Below are positions 43,253 to 54,154 of a DNA stretch of 64,000 nt, piece after piece; position 1 is the first letter of the stretch, and each line of letters opens with the position of its first letter. The notes under the pieces are model-generated. The model searched no databases. It was not told where the DNA came from and saw only the letters and a program-made list of their open reading frames with translations. Location: NCBI RefSeq assembly GCF_001625305.1, contig NW_017803921.1, positions 2,294,854 through 2,358,853 on the forward strand, read 5' to 3'. The translations under genes and the position numbers were made by a program. The DNA comes from Branchiostoma belcheri. Taxonomy: Eukaryota; Chordata; Leptocardii; Amphioxiformes; Branchiostomatidae.

Positions 43253-46200
43253 TTAAAACAATAAAAAAAGGTGATTAACTATAATTTTGTTGCTGTTGTG
43301 TTCCAGGAGAGAGTCCAGGCTAAAGAACCTCCCCACACCTACCTACAGAAACTACAGGGGTACATGGATGTCAACACAGCCAAGAAGGTAGGAAAGACTG
43401 TCAGTAGTTATGATAATATGACGTTTTATCAACCAAGGTAGAAGAGACACTGTTACACTCTTATAACCTGTTGTAACCTGTAACCTAGGATCAGGTCACC
43501 TATTGAAGTGGCTATGGGTCTTGTTACATTACCTTTACCTTGTCCCATCCTTATGCCTGAGGGTTGGAGACTTGTTATGTGGTGGTTAAAAAAAACAGTT
43601 GAAGTTTCAATTTTTTGGTGAAGAATGATGTTTTTTCTCCATTTTGGCCAGAAGAGCAGCCGCAAGATGCTGGAGTCAACACAGGTGCTGAGAGACATCG
43701 AGATCTCCCTCAGGACTAACAACATTGAGTGAGTGTGATGCAAATTTTGTTGTGATCTCAGCAAGCAAGTTCTCTCCATTGTGATTTGAAACTTTTCCAT
43801 ATATTCCATAAGTATAGGAAAGCTGTAGGGCTATAACATACTTGTAGCAATTCTGAACTCTGGAAAATTGTTTTCCAGGTTCATATCGACCTGTTTTCCA
43901 TAAACAAAGCAATAAACAAAGGCTCACACAAACAAGCAAACATGTTTTTGATAGTTATACTAAAAGAGAATTTAGTGTGCAGAAATAAAGCATGTTTTTG
44001 GCCCTGACATTTTTCTTGACAGGTGGGTGAAGGAGTTTTTGAACCAGGAGAACTCTGGGCTGGATGTGCTAGTGGACTATCTCACCTTCACACAGATCCA
44101 GATTGTGTCGTAAGTATGCTTTACAGTATATTATCTTGTTGGATGCTAGCCCTTTTTTCCGGTACTAAAACAAGGAAATGTGATGAGAGTTCCAGGTCTA
44201 ATGAAGAATTTGTAATGATTAATGTAAATTTCGTATTTTGAGACCAGACTGCTTTTAGTCTTTTGAGCATGAATATGGAATAAAAGAACAATCGGTTGGA
44301 GTTTCCCATCTCACATTATCATAATCTATTAGTATTGTTACTTATATGTCTGAAATGCAGATAACTTCTAGATATTCCGTTTATCCCTCAGGTTTCCTAT
44401 TGAGCTTACAGTGATTTCTTCTGCCTTGATGCCAAATCATCCTAACACATGTTTATCCCCCCACCCCCCCACAGTAAAGACGACACATTTGGCAGCATGT
44501 CTGCCAACTCCAGTCTGAGAAGCATGGTCGGCTCCAGCCCGTATGCGAAGAGCCCCTCACGGAAATCCACCAAGAAGAACCGGGACGTGGGGACGACACG
44601 AGAACGGGAGGACGTCCACGTCTGCATCATGTGTCTGCGCGCCATCATGAACTATCAGGTAACACTACGAGTTTGTTTGTTTGTAAATACATGTATTATA
44701 TATCTGTAGGCCATTGTGAAGTTTCTGGACTAGGAGTTGGGATTTCCAATCCTGGCCTGCTGTCTTGTATTCTGCCAGAACTTCACTGGCACACAGCAGC
44801 AGACAGTTCTGTTATATCTTACTGTGCCCTGCATATGTTAAACTATATGTTACTGTTGTTTCTGTCCTACAGCATGGGTTTAACATGGTGATGGCCCACA
44901 AGATGTGTGTGACGGCGATCGCCCTCAGTCTCAACCACAACAGTCCCAGGTAGGAAGCCTTCTGTATTGCTCTGGAGCTGGAATATAAGTAAAACACATA
45001 TTTCTGGTTGTTAACAAGTAAGTGAATTGAAAAATTTTTACATGTATTTTTGTTTCCGCCTACATGTACTTCTAATGACAATGCAAACCAAGTTCTTTGC
45101 AGGTAGATTCCCTATAATATCACTTCATACATGATGTTTACTCCTAAACCTTATGACTTGAAGACTTTAGCTGGAACCTCCTGTGTTGTTGTCTCCTGTA
45201 GGACCAAGGCACTTGTACTTGAGCTGCTGGCAGCCATGTGTCTGGTGAAGGGGGGACATGAGATCACACTTAAGGCGTTCGACAACTTCAAGGAGGTACG
45301 TGTCATACTCCTTGAGTGTCAAGACATCTTCTAAGACGTTAAAAATGGTAGAAATGATAAGCTCTTAATGGACATTTGTTCTGGTTTCTCTGTGTACGTT
45401 GTGACACCTTGAATTGTGGGTCACAGAATAGCAGTGAACAGAAATCCACAGGAGCTCATGAGGATTTTCTGTCACTTACTACAATTCAAACCAGTCATCA
45501 CAGCCTCTAACAGCAATTGGCAAAAGACAATTCTCAGTCTGAACGTAATTGGTCAGTGTTGCTTAGCAGCGTATTTTCCTTTGCAGGAGAATTGAGGGAA
45601 GTACAGGCAAGATCTATATGCTTGTTCACAATTAATGTCTCTACCTCCTCCCCCTCCAGGTTTGCTACGAGACAAAGCGGTTTGAAAAGTTGATGGACTC
45701 CTTCTGTACTGAGGAAAGCAACATTGACTTCATGGTAAGGATAGCTACAAAAAACAGGGTTTGTTAGCTGTAGCAGAGATAGGAAATGTTGGGTAGTTAG
45801 GTTTAGGACCAGAAAGTATTTTTGGAATGCTTTCATTGTGCCATTGTTGCATTCATACAGTGCTTACTACATGTACAGTCACCTGGATGGATCATGATTT
45901 TGTTGAATCAGTTCGGCTTTTAAGATTAGGTTTCATTTGTCTTCCCATTATGATTTTTTTGTAAAATAATTTACCATTATCATAATAAGTGATTCTTGTT
46001 GTGTGTTGATTAGTGAGCTAACTGCCTGTTGTTTGTTTGTTTGTTTGTTGCAGGTTGCCTGTATGCAGTTTATCAACATCGTGGTCCACAGTGTGGATGA
46101 CATGAACTACCGGGTCCATCTGCAGTATGAGTTCACTCAGCTCGGCCTGGATACTTACCTGGAGGTTGGTGTTATCTAAAAAATAAAAATCACAAAAACT

Positions 46201-49200
46201 TTGAAAAAGTATCTAATGCACTGCAGAAATGTTGTACATAAACCTAACTAATAATATTCTCAACTGTCATCCTTAAATCTTTTAAAAAAAAAAGATTTTA
46301 CATGATCAAAAATTTTGTATGATCATTGGCACACATGTATCTGCTTGGGCCCATGACATTGCCATAGTACATGTATAAGTGTATGAGAGAGTTTTCCCTG
46401 AATTGGAAAGTAAAATGGCTTAGATGCATCCTGGTAAAGGTTGAAGCAAGTTGTTTCTGGCCATTGAAAGAGAAGAAAATAGAGAAACCTACCTGAACTA
46501 TTATATTCCGTGTAATTGCAGAAACTGAGGAACACAGAGAGTGACAAGTTAGGTGTTCAGATCCAGGCGTATCTGGATAACAAGTTTGACGTCGCCTCAC
46601 TTCTCGATGACTCGGAGACCAAGACGGCCGCTCTGGAGAGAGTGGTGGAGCTGGAGGAACAGGTCTCACATGTAAGTTTGCAGTGGTATCACATGAACGT
46701 TTGTAGTGGTCTCACATGTACGTTTAGGGTACTCGTGTAGATTCACATGTAAGTTTAGCACAGGGAGATTATAACTATGGTCTCACATTAGAATTTACTA
46801 TGTTGTTACATACAAGATTATAACTGTATTTGTGGTCTCACATATAAGTTTATTTTGGTCTCACATATAAATTTGCAGTCATCTGGGAAACGTCTTTATG
46901 TTTTTGTTCGGTTCCTTGTAGCTGAGCGAGAAGCTGCAAGACTTGGAGGCGGACTCCTTAGTGAAAAGCCTTGAGCTTGAGCGGCAGCTGGCCGAGGCAC
47001 TGAGGGAGGTAGAACTTCTCAAGGTGGGACATCTTAAACACTTTTTGTGATACAAGGAGTTTCTAAAACATAAAACCGATATACAACTGGATAGTGTGTT
47101 CTAAGAAGTCATCTGCATCATGATAAAAAAAATTTTAAAGAGTTTCTTGTTGTGTTTTGCAGCACTTTTATCAGAACCTTATTTTGTTTCCCCAGGACAC
47201 GTGTGCCAAAGCAGACACAGAAGTGACAACATTGCGACGTATAGTAAAACAGAAGGATGAGGAGGTCTTAAAACAGCAAACCCTGCTCGACTCCAAGCTG
47301 CAGGTAAGGAGCCCCCTCTAGCAACATTGGCCAGAACTGCAGTGTATATCTTCTAGTAGCGAATGATCCTACCTGTAATAAGTAGCCTGCGTTACACAAT
47401 CCCTTGAGAGAACCATTCCCACTCCCAGAACTCAAGACCCATCAGGAAATACCTTTCCAGTTAGCTAAAATTTGTTTGTAAGCACAGGTAAGGCTGCCAG
47501 AGATGTCCATTGATAGATTGATTGATTGATTGATTGAGATGTATCTGATTCCAGGAGCTGCAGCTTCAGCGCCGTGAAGAGGCAGACGGAGCGTCGTCTC
47601 CCGGGGAACACGATGACAAACGAGCGGCGCCGATCCTCTCCATCCCCCCTCCTCCTGCAGAACCTTACCAGACTGATGCAGGTGGGCTGTAGTCTCTGGG
47701 CTCGCTGCCTTTTTGGGAAATAGCTGACCCAAAAAGTTTAGATGCACAAAAACATGACAAGTAGAATTTTGGCAAGACTGAATCACAATGTTACTGCTTC
47801 TCTTCAGAACTTGAATCTGAAATTCTACTGCTAACAAAATTACAGGACAGCAAAGGCTTGTTTTGCAGGTTTTTTTCCATTTTGTCTGCCATGCTATTCT
47901 GTCAGCTTTTCTTTGGGTATACTACTTGGAGAGTTAAAAGTCTTCCAAGTATCATGACTAAAAGTTTGACCTTTGTTCCACCTTTCCTTTGTCTTTTTTT
48001 CAGGTAACAAAGTTCCAAGGCCAAGTTCGCTGGCCCCTGCAGGAGGTGCACCATCATCATCAGCAGGCGACTTGCCTCCCCACCCCCTCCCCCTCCTCCC
48101 CCTGTGCCTCCCCCTCCCCACCCCCTGGCATGCCCCCACCCCCTCCTCCCCTCCCTGGGGCAGCTATGGCAGGTAAGGTTAATTTCAAACACCACTGTTT
48201 ACTATTAGTATTATTTTGTTGTTTAGAATGTCATACAAAAGTTATAGTTTGAGAGTTGCTGATTCTTTGGTACTTGGACACTGTAATACACATTTTAAAA
48301 AAAGTCTTTTTTGAATGTCTTGATTCCTATAAGGATCATATTTTATACATTTTGATGTTTCTGACTTGACTGAAAAGGGATGCTGTCCTAAACTTTATTC
48401 AGTACCTAGAAGCTAGTCTTTTGAGTATATTCGTTCCAAGAAGAAAAAAAATATTGACCAGGAAGTTTACGTTTCTTTGCAGCCCTTAAGATCAAGAAGA
48501 AGCACGTTCCAAAGTTCCGTCTGCCGGTTCTGAACTGGGTGGCGCTGAAACCGAACCAGGTGAAGGGAACCGTCTTCAGTGAGATTGATGACGACAAGGT
48601 CATCGAGGTAAGGCCCTCAAGGTCTTTTCTAGTATCAAAATGTCATCAAATTAAAATGTCATAACACAGAATAAAAAGAATCAGCAAGATTTGACATATT
48701 TGCAAGTTTCAACGCCCATAGTGGTTGTTGCATGACTAGGATTTGAAACTGAGCAAGAAATTGAAATGATTATAAAATTGAGAGAGGTGGTGAGATTTTT
48801 CACAATCCTGTACTTCGAGGTTGGTTTTTGGTGCTAGCTCAGAAAAGCTGCAACAAGCTTTACATCACCGTTACTTGCAATGACATTTACTTTAAGTACA
48901 AGGTGCCTTGTTCTCTGTTTATAGGAATTAGACATGACAGATTTTGAAGACAACTTCAAGACAAAAGCCCAGCCTCTGGATTCCAAGGAGGATTCCGTCG
49001 CCAAGAAGTTATCGGAGAAGTCTATAAGGAAGAGGGACCAAGTGACTCTGATCGACGCAAACCGAGCAAGAAATCTGGGTAAGAACCTTGGAGAGGAGGG
49101 TTGAAAAAGCCTCTTTGTATGATGAACTCATTTTTGGATGCTTTAGATCATTTGACCCTTTTAAAATACATGTACAATGGGCTCAAATATTTTACTGTTT

Positions 49201-52200
49201 AAAGTTGCTCTCTTTCAAGAGTAGCTAACATAAAGGCCTACCTGGTAGATATAATAGTGACTGGTTGATTGATTGATTAATTGTTTGATTGAAAGTGATC
49301 ACTCTCTTTCCATTGCAGCCATCTCCAAAAGGAAGATTGCACTTGACAATGACCAGATCTTCCGAGCCATTGTTATGTAAGTACAGTATACCAACCTTTT
49401 TTTTATCATTGAAGTGTATTCTTACGGTATTTTTGCTATATTAGTGTGACTTGTAAGTGTACTTAACTTTAAACATTAAAAGAAAAACAGTAAAAAGAAC
49501 AAAGTATAAATGTTCTCTTCCCTTCCAGGTTTGACCTGAATGTACTGAATGTTGACCAGGTGGACATTCTCATCAAGTTTGTACCTACAGATCAGGAGGT
49601 TAGTACATGTACCATCCAGGCTCTGAATCAACTCCAAAATGCTCATAATTTGGCACCAACAGTTGAAAAAAGTCCTTGTCTTCCTAGTTGTTACAGTTAT
49701 TTTCATTATCAATGTAGTGGTTTGATTAAAAGTTTGACATTCATTCATTATAATCCAGCCTGGTATGTTGACTCCTATGGTAGCATATGGGGCTATCACA
49801 GGATGTATATGTCTGCTTTTCCCCCCACTTGCTTCATTGATTGCCTACAAAAATCCAAGAACCAACAAATTAAGATCTTATGGTCTTGACATGTGTTTTA
49901 ATGCACATTCTGTAGCTCTAAGATATTTTTGTGTTTTTTTAGTACAAAAAATGTACATGTATTATGCATTTTGCATCCCCCATACCGTCCATCTAAGTGT
50001 ATTATTAATAAGACTTCTTTTGTTTTTTAAGTACTCAAAACTAAGTTGTACACAACTTTGTGTTTGACCCTCCCATTCTGTCCCACACCAGGTGAAGGCA
50101 TTCAGAGAGTACGAGATCAGAGACAGGAAACCGGTAGAGAAACTCAGCGATGAGGACAAGTTTATGTTACAGGTTATTTCTCAGTTTTCCCTTTTCTGTT
50201 TCCTTCCTTTCCTATCCCATTCTTTCTCTGTTTTGGTGATTTTGTTTGCCACCATATTTTTGCAACACTCTCCTGTTGATTTTTTTTATTTTGTTGTGTA
50301 ACTATTCTGAGAATGATTGATGAATTATATACATTATATATACACTATTTCTGCTGCTGTAGTGTACAGTGACTAATAAGAAATCGTCACAGCCATCTTG
50401 TCTTGTATTGTTCAATAATGCTATAAGTTAACTGCTTTTTCACTTTTTACAGGCACTATACAACACATCAGCTGCTACACCCTCTCTCTACTGCCTAATC
50501 TTGTAACTAATAGAGATTTACTATCCAAATGGCTACTTCAGTGTGCTAAAGGTTAAAGCAATCATCAGAATTTAATAAACACAATTCCTATTTTCCCTCT
50601 CCACAGTTCAGCAAGATCGAGAGGATACAACAGAGGTTGACAATCATGAATTTCCTGGGTAACTTCGAGGATAACATCCACATGCTAACGCCGGTGAGTA
50701 CATCCAAACGTAAATTGATTTCTCTTGCCTGTTGACTTGGTGTTGGGGGCTGTGATGATGGTTTCCATAGTGATAGAGAATCCTCAGTTCCCATTAGACT
50801 GATTTTTATAATGATAAAGAATCTTAAGCTTCTATTGGTATTTATGGGAATGGTTCTCTCAAGGTAGACTCTTGGAGATGAGGCCCAATCAGCCCCTGAC
50901 AGTGAGAGATTGTGTAACACAGGCTAGTATCTGCTTGTAGATTCTGAAGCTGGTGTGTTTGACACACAGTTCTTCTCTTGTGCTTTTCAGCAACTGAATG
51001 CAGTGACAGCAGCTTCTATGTCCATCAAGGCTTCACAGAAACTCAAGAAGATGCTGGAGGTTTGTTTGTTTATTTGGAAATGTTGACTTGTAATGCCAGC
51101 CATCCAAGAAGTAGATTTCACCTGTTGAGATTAAACTATGAAGTGCTTTTAGAAAACTGGATTTAGAAAACTGGATTTAGAAAAAATCAGAAGGTAGAAT
51201 TTGGATGTGCAATCTAGGCTACATTATGCTAACAATGAATCCATGTATTTCTTTCCTGTCAGATAATCCTGGCGTTCGGTAACTACATGAACAGTTCCAA
51301 GAGAGGAGCAGCTTACGGCTTCAAGTTGCAGAGTTTGGACACAGTGAGTCATTTTGTTTCTTTAGAATTACTGCACAAGTGACCATGAAGAAGGTGCCCC
51401 CCTCCCACCCTAACGTGAAGGTTGATTTTCTCCATGACCTCTGTTGTTCTATAACATAACTATTGCTGCCCCATCCTACCCCAGCTGACAAGGAAAGGTT
51501 GATTTTCTTTATGACCTCTGTTGATCTGTGAGATGACCTCTGTTGCCCCCCTCCCACCCTAGCTCCTGGACACCCGCTCCACAGACAGGAAGCAGACCCT
51601 GCTGCACTACATCGCCAGGGTCGTCGCCATGAAGTACCAGGACATCGCCACGTTCCACAACGAACTCAGGTTCATTGAGAAGGCTTCTCAAGGTGAGGAA
51701 ACTATGCTTGACCTTGGTCTGTGTGTTGATGACTGCACTATAAGCTAAAGGTAGATTAAGACGTAATAGAGGTATACTTTACTGTAGAGGTATGGGTAAG
51801 GGGGTGAAGGCTGCCATCTCTGTTTCCTTGTCTCTTCACTTGTCCCTGACCTCTGTTTGACCCTGTGCCCTTCCAGTGTCCTTGGAGAATGTCCTGTATG
51901 ACGTACAAGAGCTCCTTAAAGGAATGGAGGTGGTGAAGAGGGAATTCTCCTTCAACGAAAACCCCATCTTGAGAGACTTCTTGGAGAAGTCTGGGGACAA
52001 ACTGGAGAAGCTGCAAGAGGATGCCAAAACTGCACAGGTAAACAACAACAACAACAACAACAATAAAAAACAGCAGCTTTTTATGTTTCTAGCAAAGTCC
52101 AGCAAGTTGTGTTTTGCACTAGTGTTATTTATATAAACGTCCTACCACACAAAGATGACAAGAGAAAGTCTAGGTTTGCAGGGCTACTTACTCATAATTT

Positions 52201-54154
52201 TTTGTGCCTGTGTTTTTTTTATATCTCAGAATGAATAGTATCTTGAGTGATTTTGGTGCTTATTTTGTTGTATTTTTATGTACCAATCGCAGGAAGCATA
52301 CACAACAGCAGTGGAGTACTACGGCGAAAGTCCGCGGACCTTGAGTCCAAACCAGTTCTTCTCTCTCTTTGTCCGTTTCACCAAGGCATACAAGGTAAGC
52401 TGTAGGGACTGTACATACAAATATTTGTGTTGCATTCTTCTGTAGGTACTTTATCAAGTGATACAGTTAATGAAGTAATGATCAAAATACTCTTTATTTA
52501 CCAGGCTGCTGAAGTGGAGAATGAACAGAGGTTGAAGCACCAACAGGCTGAGGTGAATACATTGTCTTCGTGTTGTCTTCATGTTGTTTTGATAGATCGT
52601 AAGTGAATGGAATTTAATGTAGAAACCCTCAGTCAGGTTAACCAGTATTTATGTGTGTTTGACTGTTGTATTATTTGACAGTATGATGTTCTGAATGTTA
52701 AATTGTGTTGTGTTGAACGTAATCTAGGACGAGACAAAAGCAGTGAAGAAACAGAAACAGAGCAGACAGGAACAGATGAAGCAGAGCCAGGTAAATTTGT
52801 AACTTCCTTATTCCTCAATTTTCCTTTTTATTTTTCCAGTAGATAACACTCAGGAGTGTGACCTATGTTTCAGGTGTCCCTGGATACATGAAATCATACA
52901 TACAGCGCTGAAATAGAACAGATTACATTATAAGACATAAAACAACTTTACCATAGAGCTTATGATCTAGACATTTAAACTGAATACCAGTCCTTTTTCA
53001 ATGGCCTATAACCCTGTTGTAGAGACATCCTACAGATACAATTTATATCTGTCGTTGACTTGATTCCACTGTGTCTTGTCCTTGCCAAGCATCCTTAGGT
53101 CATGGAGTTTCTTAGATGATTTTTTGAAGTGCTTATTTGAAGTTCTTATTTCTCTGTCTTTAGGGTGTACCCTGTATAGGCCTAGTAGGTCTGTATCTGT
53201 ATCTGTATTGTATAGCCAGTATAACCCTTTGCCGTAACAGCTTTTCAGGCACTCAGTGGCAGCTGGCTATTTTACAATCATTAACCTTTGCTCATCTAAC
53301 TTCAGGCCTTGTTTATATCTTTCTAGACTAAGTGAAGATGCCAGTGATAATGTATTTGCTGACAATAAATTCTACATGTACCCTATCGCCTATGGATAGT
53401 TCTAAAAAAAAATAATTTTTGAACACCTCAATTCTGCTTTGGTAAATCTGATACTTTCAATTGTAATCTATAATCTTTGCAATCTGTAATATATAATGCT
53501 ATTTACATTGTTTCATATCATCTGTAGTATTTTTGTAGCACCCAAACTTTGCACCTAAGTCATGGCCTAGACTGCTGAGGTTGAAGTCTTAAGTGTTAGA
53601 CTGAGTATTCTTCCTTGTCTTCCAGGATGCCCTTCTTGCAGAGTTGAAGCAGAAGAAGTTTAAGGACCAGAAGACGGAGGCATATCATGGAGCGATCGAG
53701 GACATCATCACAGGTAAGGGCAAAACTAGACGTCATGTTTTATCTTTCTGAAACCACAGGACACAGTTATCTGCAAGAAAACAACTTGAACTGACACTCT
53801 AAATATAATAATAGACAACATTTTGGTGCACAACAAAAGATCAAGTAGAATGTCAGCAAAACCTTACTGCCTCCCTTCAGACATTGAATTCTATAGCTAA
53901 CTTTAAAATTTCTTAGTTATTTTTTAGATATGAAGTCTCAGTTTTTTTCCCTCCATCATACAAAAATTTGTATGGTATCTTTATGGAATGGACCCCCTCT
54001 TAGTTCATCATAAAACTTCTCCCTTCTATTTCTCTCTGCACCTCCAGATCTGAAGAACGAACCCTACCGGCGGTCGGACGCTCTACGCCGCAGCTACCGC
54101 CGCAAACAGGAGGAGAACCTCAAGGTCACCATCAGCAGTGAGATGGAGGTTTGA
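33265..54154 (+). CDS. FMNL: Formin-like protein (FMNL), 30 exons, complete apart from an FH1 frame break
   Basis: FMNL formins nucleate and elongate unbranched actin filaments downstream of Rho GTPases. Exons: 33265-33381, 42949-43032, 43307-43387, 43652-43728, 44023-44109, 44475-44658, 44873-44949, 45202-45295, 45660-45734, 46054-46164, 46522-46671, 46922-47023, 47196-47303, 47555-47681, 48004-48172, 48483-48607, 48925-49078, 49319-49376, 49529-49598, 50092-50172, 50607-50693, 50991-51059, 51263-51343, 51563-51692, 51877-52037, 52293-52394, 52505-52552, 52728-52790, 53626-53713, 54048-54154. About 1,022 residues. MGNGEST is an N-myristoylation-type start. GBD/FH3 spans about 27-410 ([27 protein letters not shown]). 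Coiled coil is about 370-450, FH1 about 525-548, and FH2 about 549-950 ([31 protein letters not shown]). DAD-like [16 protein letters not shown] precedes the end. All phases agree except exon 15, which is two bases short. Confidence 0.96.
34045..34215 (-). repeat. Possible tRNA-derived SINE fragment
   Basis: On the minus strand TTAGACCACCTCTGGATC is followed by GGCGGTTTGATTCCCGCC, which resembles a Pol III A-box/B-box pair with a T-stem-like hairpin. The downstream ~100 bases read as a non-tRNA body. The A box is weak, so this is tentative. Confidence 0.35.
36917..37669. mobile_element. 753 bp non-autonomous element with ~58-bp TIRs (Harbinger-like)
   Basis: The left end GACCCTGTTCATACCAGAC runs on through TTATATTTAGCGGTTTCAACC. 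Its inverted copy closes the element at 37612-37669 (GGTATGAACAGAGTC) with only one or two mismatches over ~58 bases. It is flanked by TTA on both sides (36914-36916 and 37670-37672), the three-base TWA duplication typical of PIF/Harbinger. The interior contains further AACCGGTT-rich inverted motifs and no transposase. Confidence 0.8.
38118..38316. mobile_element. 199 bp palindromic MITE
   Basis: AACATCCGTGTCCATAATATC (38118-38138) is mirrored by GATATTATGGACACAGATGTT (38296-38316) with one mismatch. The arms continue inward through GTGTGCTTAAAGATATTTTT and its complement, so nearly the whole element can fold on itself. TA dinucleotides at both ends would suit a Tc1/mariner-type target. Confidence 0.7.
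38870..39015 (+). repeat. Dispersed GTGCAC-rich repeat, copy 3
   Basis: This is the most complete copy: TAGGTGCACTGGTGCACCCAC, CAGTCAAAAATTGGGTGCAC, then CAGCTACAATTTTAGGTGCAC and CCCCAGTATACACCC. The motifs occur in the same order as in the copies at 957-1150 and 7240-7335. Confidence 0.6.
40919..42308. mobile_element. 1.39 kb hAT-like element with 15-bp TIRs
   Basis: CAGGGGTTAAAATAC (40919-40933) is inverted exactly as GTATTTTAACCCCTG (42294-42308). AGTATC flanks both ends (40913-40918 and 42309-42314). The CAGGGG end fits hAT elements, although they usually give 8-bp duplications. Near the ends lie inverted AACCTGG/GGCAACCTGG motifs. The middle contains a T/A-rich low-complexity tract (about 41310-41410) and GC-rich blocks, but no transposase. 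Confidence 0.65.
43207..43255. repeat. (TG)n microsatellite in FMNL intron 2
   Basis: About 23 GT units with one interruption. Just upstream (about 43030-43140) is a loose GGTAGGGCAAYAGGTGTTC-type short tandem repeat that starts at the exon 2 donor. Confidence 0.85.
46662..46880 (+). repeat. Tandem copies of the FMNL exon 11 splice donor
   Basis: The exon-intron junction GGTCTCACAT|GTAAGTTTG is followed by about six diverged copies in the intron, starting near 46684, 46708, 46739, 46779, 46834 and 46857. Examples are GGTCTCACATGTACGTTTAG, TTCACATGTAAGTTTAGC and GGTCTCACATATAAGTTT. At least one (46739) retains a perfect GTAAGT. Confidence 0.8.

Noticed and set aside
47894..48252. Gly- or Pro-rich open frames around 47900-48250 on both strands
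   Set aside because: They read the FMNL FH1 C-rich tract in other frames or antisense.
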